From assembly GCA_023974075.1 (NCBI GenBank), contig JAMFTG010000207.1, positions 166,001-230,000 on the forward strand: 64,000 bases of DNA. The letters run 5' to 3'. The first letter of the stretch is position 1, and each line of letters starts with the position of its first letter. The DNA is from Chaenocephalus aceratus (taxonomy: Eukaryota; Chordata; Actinopteri; Perciformes; Channichthyidae). Below are positions 1 to 11,586 of the stretch, one piece after another. Position numbers and translations under genes: made by a program. The notes below the pieces were generated by a model. That model saw only the letters and a list, made by a program, of their open reading frames with translations. It was not told the DNA's origin and ran no database searches.

Positions 1-587
1 ATGGAATTAAAACCTTTACAATCCTCAGAGAAGGAGAACAAGCTGGATTGTAACGTCTTTAAAACGACTCACAAGTTGGTCGTTGTCCGTCCTTTGTGCT
101 CTCAGATTGAGCCGCACCCTCGAGGAGTCTTTCTCGTGTGCCGCTCAGAATCTTAAGCATGCTCACTGTGAACGAGAGAGGAGACTTATTTCTATCGTTC
201 ACTGTAGGTACACCTTCAACAGCCGCCCCACCACCTTTTCAACCACAGTATGTCTCTGATTACGTCTTCCTCACTCCATCAGTGCTCTCATCCCGCCTCG
301 CAGTGCACGTGCATGCAGTGTGTGTACGTGCATCCTGACGTGCATGTGTGACATCTCCACGCTGTGGGCTCCCATGCTTGGTGTTTGTGTATACATGATG
401 CTGCATGCAGACGCTCTCAGGCCTCTCATCGGACGGCGTGAAGTATGATTCAGACTTCGTGCCAGTGTCACTCCTCGCACCCGCCGCGTGACGCGCTGGC
501 CTCCGCAGCGCCATGTGTGTGTTTGAGTGGTCAGTGTGCCAGCCCAGAGTCTTCTGCTGAGTCACTACGCTCACAGCACAGAGAGCA

Positions 588-588
<1 letters not shown>
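1..588. other. Unassigned sequence
   Basis: No gene, RNA or repeat is recognised. Short open frames on both strands have no family resemblance. Given the ncam2 terminal exon downstream, this is probably intronic. Confidence 0.4.

Positions 589-626
<38 letters not shown>
589..626. repeat. (AC)n microsatellite
   Basis: A pure AC dinucleotide run of 38 bp. It accounts for the Cys-Val and His-Thr tracts in overlapping open frames. Confidence 0.95.
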
Positions 627-629
<3 letters not shown>

Positions 630-1044
630 TCTCCAGCATCCGTACAGCTCAGCGCTGCCTGAGGAAGAGAGGCGAAGATACTAAAGCACTATCCTTATGT
701 TACAACCTGCGTCTCATCAGGTTCATTTCGTTATGGACTTTTTTACACGCTTTTTTAGTTCTTCAAAATAGAGCTCACAGGCGCCAGGAGGAGAAGTGAC
801 TTTGTGTTAAACTAATTAAAGGTAAGGGACTAGCACGAGGTCAATGTTGATAAAAACGGTCCTAATACATTCCTCCGAGGCATCGAGATATAAGTCCAAC
901 AAAAGTGAATTCTACATTTCCCGTAAAGCCATTCGAGTCGTTTTCGATAAGGAGACGGGTTTCTTTGTGAAACGAGGGATTACAGTCGACTGCGTGCACG
1001 ATGCAGGCGCACTGCAAGACAACAGCGATGTTTGGACTCAGATT

Positions 1045-1672
1045 GAAAGTACAGGTATTTGAGTTCAACATGTGAGAAGTAGAAAGTACAGGTATTTGAG
1101 TTCAACATGTAAGAAGTAGAAAGTACAGGTATTTGAGTTCAACATGTGAGAAGTAGAAAGTACAGGTATTTGAGTTCAACATGTAAGAAGTAGAAAGTAC
1201 AGGTATTTGTGTTCAACATGAGAGAAGTAGAAAGTACAGGTATTTGTGTTCAACATGTGAGAAGTAGAAAGTACAGGTATTTGTGTTCAACATGTGAGAA
1301 GTAGAAAGTACAGGTATTTGAGTTCAACATGTAAGAAGTAGAAAGTACAGGTATTTGAGTTCAACATGTAAGAAGTAGAAAGTACAGGTATTTGAGTTCA
1401 ACATGTAAGAAGTAGAAAGTACAGGTATTTGGGTTCAATATGTGAGAAGTAGAAAGTACAGGTATTTGAGTTCAACATGTAAGAAGTAGAAAGTACAGGT
1501 ATTTGTGTTCAACATGTGAGAAGTAGAAAGTACAGGTATTTGAGTTCAACATGAGAGAAGTAGAAAGTACAGGTATTTGTGTTCAACATGTAAGAAGTAG
1601 AAAGTACAGGTATTTGAGTTCAACATGTGAGAAGTAGAAAGTACAGGTATTTGAGTTCAACATGTAAGAAGT
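1045..1672 (+). repeat. 37-bp minisatellite, about 17 copies
   Basis: The unit contains 'gaaagtacaggtatttgag' followed by 'ttcaacatgtgagaagta' and repeats every 37 bp. Variants alternate between 'atgtgag', 'atgtaag' and 'atgagag'. The same unit recurs at 38432-38482, 54570-55496 and, inverted, at 63117-63575, always beside the same flanking sequence. It is therefore an internal part of a dispersed transposon rather than an isolated satellite. Confidence 0.95.
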
Positions 1673-1779
1673 AAAAGTAAAAAGTCGTCAGAAGAATAAG
1701 TAGTGGAGTAAAGTACTGATACCAGAATGTTCTTAAGTACAGTAACGAAGTATTTGTACTCCACTGCTTCCCACCTCTG
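1045..1779 (+). mobile_element. Family A non-autonomous element, copy 1 (left end missing)
   Basis: After the 37-bp array comes the family's shared right end: 'agtggagtaaagtactgata', then 'cagtaacgaagtatttgta', finishing at 'cttcccacctctg'. The reverse complement of that end, 'cagaggtgggaag', resembles a hAT-type terminus. The left end seen in the copy at 63018-63749 is absent here. The family name is local to this annotation; superfamily assignment is tentative. Confidence 0.7.
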
Positions 1780-3757
1780 CCAGGGTCATAGCCGGTCCTC
1801 TCCGCCCGGTTCCTCACCCCTCTGTGATGTTGAAACGTAGCAGGCAGCAGCCCGAGGGTTTAACTTTGAGGAGGATGCAAGGCTGTCTTTCCATTAGGAA
1901 TCTGTCGAGTTGTGCCAGGATCACTCGGGGCACGCTGGGCTCTATAATTGCCTCGGGGGGAAGGTGTAAAGGCGTTCGAAGCGGCAACATTGGCCTCAAA
2001 AGTCTGTCTTCTTCTCCAGTTTCTGTGTTACCTGGAAGTTCTTCACAGAGTGTGTTCAGCAGGTGAAACGGACAGAAATCGTTGAAAGAAAAAAATCCAA
2101 TTAAAGTTAGAAAATTCAATAAATAAATATATGTTTTACTTTAAAGTCATTGGAAGTTTTACAGTCTTTAATTTTGAATCTTTTCCCAACTTTTCTTCCG
2201 AATTATCTCCAGGCGTTTTTCTTCATATCCTCTGCTGGCGATAGTCACAGTTTATCCCGCCCCAGCCTGTCAGTCAGTGATCAGGGAGGAGATGTGCGCC
2301 TGCCAGACAGAACCTGAGGGAGGCAAACACGTTCAGTCCCGATTTAAATACAGAAAGAAACTTTAATTATGCGACTAGTTCTGTACTGATATTTAAAAGC
2401 CCCCATTTAAACCAATTTCTAGCCCAAATTGACCTAAATCCAGTTAATTCTGTGCATACAGTAACATTACGATGTCTTCCTGGTTTGTGTTACGGTTGTG
2501 CGGGAGAGCTTTGTGCCGCCGTCACAGAACCGTTTTCTGCTTACATGTGAGGCTCGCTGACAGTCTGCACTCTGATGGATCACAGCAGGAAATATAAAAC
2601 AGAATACCAGATTAAAGTTAAGGCTCCTGTATCCCGCAGTGCTTGGAAATATGAAAAATATTTCTACAACGGCACCAACCACGACGAAAATACATACTGT
2701 TTGTTTTTATTTAGACATTTGTCAGTTTATACCGAGGCTCACTTTACCCCGACAATGTTGGGTGTGAAATTAAATGAACTCAGTGGGCTAAAACTCGAGC
2801 ACAGACGCCGCAGGAATTAAACATGAGACAAGCCCCCAGAATGCATCTGTCTGAAAACACTTCCCCGTTAATGTTTAAAATATAAATCTTTGGTAAAGTA
2901 AGAAAGAATATCTCGGGGTTCGCAGCTATAAACCAGGCGGTTTAAAAAGCAGTTTTCTTCATAATTACCCATTGTGGACTTTTCTTTTGTTTCCTTTACA
3001 CGTCTTATGACATTAATACATGAAACATTTAGTTTTGGGCTGCAGACAATGAAGTGAAAGGCGCCGGGATGTAATTAAAAGTGATGGATTGTAAGTACTT
3101 TGGCCAGTCATCCATGATTAGATGCGATTAAGGCTTTGTGCTACATTGCATTTTATTATGCAAGCGCGAGCATTTCCCCTCATTGTCACGCGAGTAAATA
3201 CAAACGTTGTGTACACAAATCATTACAGGGATGGAGACACTCTTTTCGGAGACGGGAAGCAGCATGCTGAGGAGTCTGGCGTTTCATTAAGAGTGATCTT
3301 GAAGTCTTAACTCGGAGCGAACAAACATGTCATCGTCTGGAGGAGATGAAAGGCTTTGGAGGGCGCACACCTGGCTCCGCTAACGGACGAACAAAAGCAT
3401 CTTGTTTGGCCTTGGAGAAGCTTCCACACACTCTTCCCACACAGCTTCTCTCACGGTCAGGCGGCGCAGATCCCCGTGTGAACGCGTCCACGGAGCGGCC
3501 CCTCAGTAACACTTCCACTCGTCGTAAACGAAGGTGAACGTGGAGATTAAGAGTAAACGAGTGTTTCTCAGAGGCTTGTATCCGTCCTCCGTTCAGTCGA
3601 TGGCCTCGTGCTGAGTCGGTTCTGCAGAGGGAACGACGAGTCGCTTTGAAGCTTACAGATTGCAAATGTAACCGGTCTGGTTTGACGCCACATGTGATCT
3701 CTGCGTTGTGTTGAATAAATGAGAACGACTTCTTTCTTGCCAACCAGGATTTATTCT
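1780..3757. other. Unassigned sequence, presumed ncam2 intron
   Basis: No exon of recognisable protein was found on either strand. Open frames at 1814-2119 (minus) and 3330-3743 (minus) have no recognisable domain and no splice-site context supporting a gene. Confidence 0.4.
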
Positions 3758-3848
3758 CTGTGCAAAACAGAATGTAATAATTAAAGCAGGAAATGGCAGC
3801 TTTCTAGCTTCACACCTCTCCTCAGTGGGGCCTGAAGCTAACTCAGGA
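3758..3848 (+). repeat. Direct repeat, copy 1
   Basis: A segment starting 'ctgtgcaaaacagaatgtaa' and running through 'agctttctagcttcacacct' recurs at 4640-4706. The downstream piece 'tcctcagtggg..ctgaagctaact' recurs at 4887-4911. The pair brackets the TTAA MITE cluster, suggesting a local duplication or a split older element. Confidence 0.75.
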
Positions 3849-3947
3849 AAGTATACAGAGTTCTAAATAATACAACCAACAGATATACATCTATCCATGG
3901 TGGCAAACCGGCTTTTATTTGTAAACCAATATACACAAATATAACCA

Positions 3948-4309
3948 TTAAAGGTGGGGTAGGTAAGTTTCAGAAACCGGCTCGAGATCGCTAGAATTTG
4001 AAAATACACAACCGGAGAAAATCTGCCACTTCCTCACAGAGCCCCTCCCCCAACACACACGAACGCGCACATGACCAATGAGGGCACGAGAACAGTGTGT
4101 GCCCCGATGGAAGGCTGACAGGCAGGTAGGCCATCCGATTGGTTGTACTTTTTACAGTATCACGGCTTCCACAGATGAAATTTTTGTATGGATTTGTTGT
4201 CAAAGCACTTCAGATATTCATTGCTATCGGGATGTTAAGAGCATTCCATGGAATATAACAAAAAGTGTATCTCGAGCCGGTTTCTGAAACTTACCTACCC
4301 CACCTTTAA
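3948..4309 (+). mobile_element. TTAA-flanked MITE, copy 1
   Basis: The terminal inverted repeat reads 'aggtggggtaggtaagttt' then 'agaaaccggctcgagat', and the matching inverted end finishes 'cttacctaccccacctttaa'. TTAA lies at both ends. No coding sequence. TTAA targets are typical of piggyBac and Kolobok elements; the 'AGG' start fits Kolobok better, but this is inference. Other copies are at 4310-4575 (partial), 17502-17840 and 38537-38859. Confidence 0.85.
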
Positions 4310-4575
4310 GTGCTTTGACAAAAAATCCATAAAAAACCGTCATCTGTAGAAGCCGTGATACTGTCAAAAGTACATCCAATCCGTTTAGCCGGCTAAACGG
4401 ATTGGATGGCCTACCTGCCTGTCAGCCTTCCATCGGGGCACACACTTATCTCTGCCCTCATTGGTCATGTGCGCGTTCGTGTGTGTTGGGGGAGGGGCAG
4501 ATTTTCTCCGGTTGTGTATTTTCAAATTCTAGCGATCTCGAGCCGGTTTCTCAAACTTACCTACCCCACCTTTAA
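4310..4575 (-). mobile_element. TTAA-flanked MITE, truncated inverted copy 2
   Basis: Begins inside the element at 'gtgctttgac', directly abutting copy 1, and continues in the opposite orientation to a complete terminal repeat and TTAA at 4572-4575. It lacks roughly the first 100 bp. A perfect 30-bp palindrome centred on 'agccggct' lies at 4377-4406. Confidence 0.8.
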
Positions 4576-5144
4576 TTTACACTTACATAACAAACAATAC
4601 AATTTACAGTTACAAAACACAACAAGAATACCCACATACCTGTGCAAAACAGAATGTAATAATTAAAGCAGGAAATGGCTTCATCAGCTTTCTAGCTTCA
4701 CACCTTCAGTGAAGAAAACACCCACGTGTTAGCATATAGCTACACTTTAGATTGAAGCGCTGCACGTTATATAAACTACAACATATAGATATTAACTGCA
4801 TAGGTGTGGCTTGTGTGAAGTGTAACATTAAACAATCTATTAACATATAAAATACAACATTTATGACGCCACTCGTTCCACGTACTTCTCCTCAGTGGGC
4901 TGAAGCTAACTGAGGCAAGCAGCGCGAGTCTGCGGAGATGTGCCGGTGCCAAGAGTACCAAAATAAAACGTACTTTTCAAAATAAAAGCATCTAAAAAAT
5001 AAAGTGACAAGTTTTACAAATAAAGTATGGACAATGATTTTACTGAAATATAAACAAGTGAAGTTATACATCGGTTACTCAAACTCACATCTGCAATGCA
5101 CGCTCTGATATCTCTCCCAACGTGAGAGGAACACAGCTGCACCG
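4576..5144. other. Unassigned sequence with a repeated segment
   Basis: Contains the second copy of the 'ctgtgcaaaacag' repeat (4640-4706) and the later 'cctcagtgggctgaagctaac' piece near 4889-4911. Nothing else is recognised. Confidence 0.4.
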
Positions 5145-5235
5145 TACTTTGGTGAAAGTAGAAGTACTGACTAAACTTCTTTCCTCAAGTGAAAGTAAAG
5201 AACTTTGAAGTGTGCTTCAGTAAAAAGTACCCATA
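5145..5235 (+). mobile_element. Family A fragment
   Basis: Contains 'aagtaaagaactttgaag', which matches the segment inside the left end of the family A copy at 63018-63749 when that copy is read on the minus strand. No array is present. A short degenerate remnant. Confidence 0.45.
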
Positions 5236-5425
5236 GCTAGCAGCTGCTTTAAAGAGTACCTGACCTCCCTTTATATCAATAGAACAATAATGTCATTGTT
5301 AGCTAATGAATGTTTCCATGGTGACCAACGGCAACATGACAACGTTTCCATTGGTCCCTCTTCTTTAGAGAAGACCAGGAAGTGATGGATACACGGATCG
5401 TGTTCCAACCAATAGGCACGCAGTG

Positions 5426-5625
<200 letters not shown>

Positions 5626-5746
5626 CACGAGACAATGAAACCGTACTTATAGCCACAGACTGAAAATAACTCTCACATGATGTCAAATCATTTTAAAACA
5701 CAACCCCAATTTAGAAAACTGATACGTAGCAGATAGTGAGATACCC

Positions 5747-5921
5747 TGACTTGTTGTCCATCGTTTTGGTCAAGACCTTGTTGAACGTTAAAGTAAATAA
5801 CTGTCGAGGCTCCACGTAGAAATACGAACCTAAGTCGTTTTTTAGGAAATGGACTGATTTTTACTCGACAGGAAACGAGTCTTATCTGTTGCTAAAAGTC
5901 AGCCGTCACCGAATCCACGAT
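5747..5921 (+). repeat. Dispersed repeat R1, copy 1
   Basis: Shares with 11587-11809 an ordered set of blocks: 'tgacttgttgtcc', 'ggtcaaga', 'cttgttga', 'gtcgaggc', 'gacaggaaacgag' versus 'gacagaaaacgag', 'cttatct', 'gctaaaagtcagc' and 'atccacgat'. Diverged, with indels. Probably an old transposon family of unknown class. Confidence 0.7.
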
Positions 5922-6365
5922 GTCCTGACTCTTTGGTTTGCCTCTGGGAAGCAGCTTCAGAGAGGAGACGGTATCTCTGGGGTGTGACCGGCACCATGCA
6001 GCGTACAGCAAACTGCCCGAGGAACAACAGGAACATACCGGACGGAAAACATGTCAACTCTCTAGGAGAAGCTAACGGGAAGAGAATATATAGTTTTTAT
6101 TGATCGTTGCGTTTCAAAGACGACTCCAGCATGTGGGGATTACAGCAGATATGTCCTTCTCGCTCCATAGCGTGCCATGCCTTAAAGGACACGGGTCGAT
6201 TATTATAGATAGTTTATAAGTTAAAAACATGTGATTTGAACAGCTGCCTGGAGAGATAACATTTAATTTATCCCTGGTTTGTTTTCCCTTTCCTCGAGTG
6301 GGTCATTTAGGTTTGTGTGCATGTCAATGGCCTCAAGTTCAGATTGAGAAAAGGAAACACCTTCT

Positions 6366-6453
6366 GCACATTAGAGATAAAATAAGAAGTACTTTATTGA
6401 TCCCAATGTGGGACATGTTTGCGTTGCAGCAGGCATTGCACATTAGAGATAAA
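6366..6453 (-). mobile_element. Very short retroposon insertion with 16-bp target duplication
   Basis: The 16-mer 'gcacattagagataaa' occurs at 6366-6381 and again, identically, at 6438-6453. The 56 bp between them contain 'tactttattgatccca', the reverse complement of a fish LINE/SINE tail of the type seen forward at 51085-51115. This fits a severely 5'-truncated insertion made by target-primed reverse transcription. Confidence 0.75.
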
Positions 6454-7282
6454 CAATTCTATAATGTCAACATGTCAAAATAGAAGGAAAACAACATCAA
6501 GAATAGAAATACCAATTAACAGTAAACAATGTATCTGTTCAGTGACAGAGTGAGTAAAGGACCCTGTGTTCAGGTTACCAGCGTTCCTTCCCCATGTGGG
6601 ATCAGTGAACGCTTCCCACATGTTTGCAGAAGCTCTCGATGTGAACATAAGTCCAATCTGCGTCTGCATGGAGCCAATGGGACATGAAATTGGCTTCAAC
6701 ACCCACCAATCGACCAATGGGAGCCCCCTCTGGCCTTTTGTAATATGTGGGCCGAGATGCATGCCGCCGAACACATCTCGTGAAAGTGCCTTTTAAAATG
6801 GACTAGACCCAGTTCATGCAATACAAATCTGCATTACCTGACAATATGGCAATAAAACGCCTTTAAATAGACGATAATTGAGATTTAAAGACGTTTGTTG
6901 GAGCCAGTATTTTGATTTGATAAGAAAGGCCACCTCATTGTGACGTCTGTAGTCAAAGCACTAAAGGACTACAATTCCCACGGCGCCGGTGCTGAAGCCA
7001 CAGTGATGGGCAACGAGTTCTGTTTAAGGCGTCGAGTGGCTTGGTGGAAAGACAAGGAAGGAAGCCACGACGGCGTTATTGAAAGAGTAAAGATTACAAC
7101 ACTATCCGATTCTTATTAACTATTGGATTAAATGTCAATAAAGATTATTTTTAAGCTGAAATCCAAATTCTACTTAATGAATAATATATAAGCCATCCAA
7201 AAGACCATTTCATGTATTCAGTTGCTCGGTTTTGGAGTTTGTGCCGGAAAAAAACCTTGAAAATGCAAATGATTCCAGTGTT
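6454..7282. other. Unassigned sequence, presumed ncam2 intron
   Basis: No exon, RNA or known repeat recognised on either strand. Confidence 0.4.
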
Positions 7283-9371
7283 ATGGCTGATAGGGGGGAC
7301 GGTGCTGATGAGGGGGGGCGGTGGCTGATGAGGGGGGGCGGTGCTGATGAGGGGGGCGGTGCTGATGAGGGGGGGCGGTGCTGATGAGGGGGGGCGGGTG
7401 CTGATGAGGGGGGACGGTGCTGATGAGGGGGGCGGTGCTGATGAGGGGGGGGCGGTGCTGATGAGGGGGGGGTGCTGATGAGGGGGGACGGTGCTGATGA
7501 GGGGGGCGGTGCTGATGAGGGGGGACGGTGCTGATGAGGGGGGACGGTGCTGATGAGGGGGGACGGTGCTGATGAGGGGGGACGGTGCTGATGAGGGGGG
7601 CGGGGCCGGTGCTGATGAGGGGGGACGGTGCTGATGAGGGGGGGACGGTGGGCTGATGAGGGGGGGTGGTGCTGATGAGGGGGGACGGTGCTGATGAGGG
7701 GGGACGGTGTGATAAGGGGGGGTGGTGCTGATGAGGGGGGACGGTGCTGATGAGGGGGGGGCGGTGCTGATGAGGGGGGACGGTGCTGATGAGGGGGGAC
7801 GGTGCTGATGAGGGGGGGGGGGGGGGGCGCGATGAGGGGGGGGGCGGTGCTGATGAGGGGGGACGGTGCTGATGAGAAGGGACGGTGCTGATGAGAAGGG
7901 ACGGTGCTGATGAGAAGGGACGGTTGCTGATGAGGGGGGGGTGGTGCTGATGAGGGGGGGGCGGTTGCTGATGAGGGGGGACGGTGCTGATGAGAAGGGA
8001 CGGTGCTGATGAGAAGGGACGGTGCTGATGAGGGGGGACGGTGTTGATGAGAAGGGACGGTTGCTGATGAGGGGGGGACGGTGTTGATGAGGGGGGGCGG
8101 TGCTGATGAGGGGGGGGCGGTGCTGATGAGGGGGGACGGTGCTGATGAGAAGGGACGGTGCTGATGAGGGGGGGGCGGTGCTGATGAGGGGGGACGGTGC
8201 TGATGAGAAGGGACGGTGCTGATGAGAAGGACGGTGCTGATGAGGGGGGACGGTGTTGATGAGGGGGGGCGGTGCTGATGAGAAGGGACGGTGCTGATGA
8301 GGGGGGACGGTGTTGATGAGGGGGGACGGTGCTGATGAGGGGGGGGCGGTGCTGATGAGGGGGGACGGTGCTGATGAGGGGGACGGTGTTGATGAGGGGG
8401 GACGGTGCTGATGAGGGGGGGGCGGTGCTGATGAGGGGGGACGGTGCTGATGAGAAGGGACGGTGCTGATGAGGGGGACGGTGTTGATGAGGGGGGGCGG
8501 TGCTGATGAGAAGGGACGGTGCTGATGAGGGGGGACGGTGTTGATGAGGGGGGGCGGTGCTGATGAGAAGGGACGGTGCTGATGAGGGGGGACGGTGTTG
8601 ATGAGGGGGGGCGGTGCTGATGAGAAGGGACGGTGCTGATGAGGGGGGCGGTGCTGATGAGAAGGGACGTTGTTGATGGGGGGGGGGCGGTGCTGATGAG
8701 GGGGGCGGTGCTGATGAGAAGGGACGGTGTTGATGAGGGGGGGGCGGTGCTGATGAGAAGGGACGGTGCTGATGAGGGGGGCGGTGCTGATGAGAAGGGA
8801 CGGTGTTGATGGGGGGGGGCGGTTGCTGATGAGGGGGGCGGTGCTGATGAGAAGGGACGGTGTTGATGAGGGGGGGGCGGTGCTGATGAGAAGGGACGGT
8901 TGCTGATGAGGGGGACGGTGCTGATGAGGGGGGGGCGGTGCTGATGAGGGGGGACGGTGCTGATGAGAAGGGACGGTGCTGATGAGGGGGGACGGTGTTG
9001 ATGAGGGGGGGGCGGTGCTGATGAGGGGGGACTGGTGCTGATGAGAAGGGACGGTGCTGTGATGAGGGGGGACGGTGCTGATGAGGGGGGGGCGGTGCTG
9101 ATGAGGGGGGGCGGTGCTGATGAGGGGGGGCGGTGCTGATGAGGGGGGACGGTGTTGATGAGGGGGGGGCGGTGTTGATGAGGGGGGACGGTGTTGATGA
9201 GGGGGGGGCGGTGGTTGATGAGGGGGGGGCGGGTGTTGATGAGGGGGGGCGGTGTTGATGAGGGGGGGCGGTGCTGATGAGGGGGGGGCGGTGCTGATGA
9301 GGGGGGGGCGGTGCTGATGAGGGGGGGCGGTGCTGATGAGGGGGGGCGGCGCTGATAAGGGGGGGCGGTGC
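7283..9371. repeat. G-rich ~20-bp minisatellite, about 100 copies
   Basis: The unit is 'acggtgctgatgagggggg' with a G run of variable length, alternating with variants 'gatgagaagggacgg' and 'ggtgttgatg'. Total length is about 2.1 kb. All long G runs are on the plus strand. The minus strand has few stop codons, producing two spurious Pro/Ser/His-rich open frames of 769 and 701 codons; neither has a start context, domain or splice signal. Confidence 0.95.
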
Positions 9372-10115
9372 AGAACGCCGTGTCAAAACGCAGCGATGGA
9401 TGGGTGCTTTCCGAGTCTTGTGCCAGGTGCCGATCCTGAATGGTTAACAGGAGTTTCAAATAGAAACCCAGGACACGAGCATCGCCGAGCGACAGTCTGC
9501 TGATGTCCGCACAGATCATCCCGACCCGATGCCTCGTTCCAGTAGAGTTGTAAAACCCACGTTGAACATGAGGGACAGCGCGGTTTCCTCATTGATTCCC
9601 TTATTAAATCAACTCCAGTCCCACGAGACGCAGCGAAGAAGAAGAAGAAAGGATTTTGAAAGCTTTGATGTGTAGAAAAAAACGGCAGCCAGCTCGATAT
9701 TTTCCTCATATTTTGCACTTTCACCGTTTATTGTTGTCTGGGTCTTTTGTTGTTTAGGCGTGGGAGCGACTTTCCGCTGAGGGACAAATTGCCTCGAGAC
9801 GTCCCTCGCTGTAAATTCAGCTCGATTTCCAAAATGAAACGACAAAAGATAAACAACTGTTTGTTTCACACGGGTCCAAGCGCGGTTCACACTTTGTCTC
9901 TGGGACGTCAATAAGGGGGGTCAGGCACTCAGATGGGACAACATGTGCTCAAATGGATTTGTAGACAAACAAAGGCATTACATATTACGACATAGCAAAG
10001 AATGAGCCGCCTGTGAGGAGGATTTAAACATCAAGCATTATCCATTTTTAAATGTCTTAAAACAGAGCCATTTGAATATTCATGTGGGTCTTCAACCCTC
10101 CTCTTGTCTTCGTGT
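9372..10115. other. Unassigned sequence, presumed ncam2 intron
   Basis: No gene recognised. On the minus strand, 9372-9600 reads as fairly non-repetitive peptide in two frames that run into the array, but no family is recognised and the frames are broken. Confidence 0.35.
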
Positions 10116-10137
10116 CCCCCCCCCCCCCCCCCCCCCC
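10116..10137. repeat. Poly-C tract, 22 bp
   Basis: An uninterrupted run of 22 C. A likely site of assembly or sequencing error as well as a real homopolymer. Confidence 0.95.
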
Positions 10138-10225
10138 TTACTCTGGTGTCCTGTTTTAACTGCTATCACATTAACACACAAAACATGAATCATCACCAAA
10201 TTTCATTTAACACCCTTTCAAACTG

Positions 10226-10345
10226 TAGATAGATAGATCTTTATTTGTCATTGTACCGGTACAACGACATTACGATAGACTCAAGGTGCCAACACGCGAC
10301 AACAAGACAATATAAAAACAACAAGACACTATAAAAACAATAAAA
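10226..10345 (-). mobile_element. LINE 3'-tail-like remnant
   Basis: The segment 'gatctttatttgtcattgt', followed by 'accggtacaacgacatt', preceded by GATA repeats and followed by A-rich 'aacaataaaaacaat', resembles inverted 3' ends of fish non-LTR retrotransposons. Class not certain. Confidence 0.4.
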
Positions 10346-10536
10346 ACAATAAATGGGACTTAAAAAAGACAACATATTGTATCAGCATACTGGTACACAT
10401 GAAGAACTGCAGTAAATATGCAAAGAACAGACACTGAGCATGTGTTGCTGTGCCTGGTGTGATCCATGTGGGGGAGGGGCGCATAAGAGCGGGAAATGTA
10501 TCAAAGTTCTGTGTGTGTGGCCGAGCATTACTCTAC

Positions 10537-10702
10537 TTGTGGGGACCTAGATCTGTTTACACAGTCACGTGTGGGGACTCGCCTCCCTTATGGGGACACA
10601 TTGGAGGTCCCCATGAGGGGGATCATTAATTTTAGGGTGAAGACTTGGTTAGGGTAAGGATAAGTCTTCAGGAAATGCATGTAAGTCAATGTAATGTCCC
10701 CT
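10537..10702. mobile_element. 'gtggggac' dispersed repeat
   Basis: Contains 'cttgtggggacc', 'tatggggacacattggaggt', 'ccccatgaggggga', 'ggttagggtaagg' and ends 'tcaatgtaatgtcccc'. The termini are loosely inverted. This pattern is widespread in fish genomes as a short non-autonomous element. No coding capacity. Confidence 0.6.
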
Positions 10703-10704
10703 GA

Positions 10705-10957
10705 AGTTCCATATTACTTTATTTTTCAGAGTGTGGTGTTTTCGTGGCAACTTAACAAAGGTCTGGCAACAACAACAACAAAACGCAGCGCCATATCGGC
10801 ACTAGTCTTCAAATCCTCCACAGGGTCCCTTTAAGATGGAGGATCATGAGATTTCACTCCCCGTTCTGCTTCAGTCCCTGCACACAAGCACGGTGCCCTT
10901 ACGTGCACTCTTCAACTCGAAGTAGGATTTATTTGATGGATACCAATCTTCCCTTAA

Positions 10958-10959
<2 letters not shown>
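10705..10959 (+). repeat. Dispersed repeat R2, copy 1
   Basis: This 255-bp segment, from 'agttccatattactttattt' to 'ccaatcttcccttaaat', matches 21006-21260 at equal length with only a few substitutions seen (for example 'atttgatgg' versus 'atctgatgg', 'aagcacgg' versus 'aaacacgg'). A (TG)n run follows it immediately. No inverted termini are obvious. Confidence 0.9.

Positions 10960-10993
<34 letters not shown>
10960..10993. repeat. (TG)n microsatellite
   Basis: A short TG run directly after R2 copy 1, ending at 'tatcatg'. Confidence 0.9.
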
Positions 10994-11586
10994 CATGAAG
11001 CCTTGATGCAATCGACTGTCAAACAAAAAAGTTATGATCGATGAAAGTAGTAAATCGGTCAGATTTGACCCAAAGACAAAAGGAGGGTTCAATGAAACCA
11101 TCCCTTGAACAAAGCCCCATTATGCCGCTGCATTATTCTCAGTTAAGATAAGGTGTGTTTTTAATGCAGATAAAAGCTCTCACACATCACACGGTGGAAA
11201 CGCATTCATCTTGTTTCCACATTATCATAAAGACAAAGCCGTTTCGTCCCTCTGATGAAATACTCAAAACTACACTCGTTCCTGCGAGGCTGTCGGCCAA
11301 TCAAACGGCTGCTGCTTCATGACACTCCAACGTATATATTCTACCTCTCTTTTTTTCCACCTTGAAATGATTCAAATCAAAAGCAAATGGGAGGTGTGCC
11401 AGCGCTGAGAGGACGTTATTCAGGCCTGCTGTATGTTGGCAGAGAAACGAGAGCAGAGAGGATTTCAAAAAAGCCCGGCGAGATGCTCCGAGTCTTTTTG
11501 ATCAAATGAAATCACTAAATGTAACTTCTGGTGATTTGATGCACTTTCATTGCGTTGTAGCTGGAAGTGAAAGAAGCATGCTGAGA
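10994..11586. other. Unassigned sequence, presumed ncam2 intron
   Basis: No gene or repeat recognised on either strand. Confidence 0.4.

Noticed and set aside
4021..4030. Possible upstream ncam2 exon near 'tcctcacagagcccc'
   Set aside because: Looked similar to coding for the expected Thr-Glu-Pro region, but the sequence is part of the TTAA MITE and recurs in its other copies.
7210..9519. 769- and 701-codon Pro/Ser/His-rich minus-strand open frames
   Set aside because: They exist because the ~20-bp G-rich unit has almost no stop codons when read in reverse. No domain, splice signal or conserved codon use; frames change freely with unit-length variation.
10620..10670. Telomere-like 'ggttagggtaagg' motif
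   Set aside because: Only isolated TTAGGG-like words, inside a dispersed 'gtggggac' element; no tandem telomeric run.
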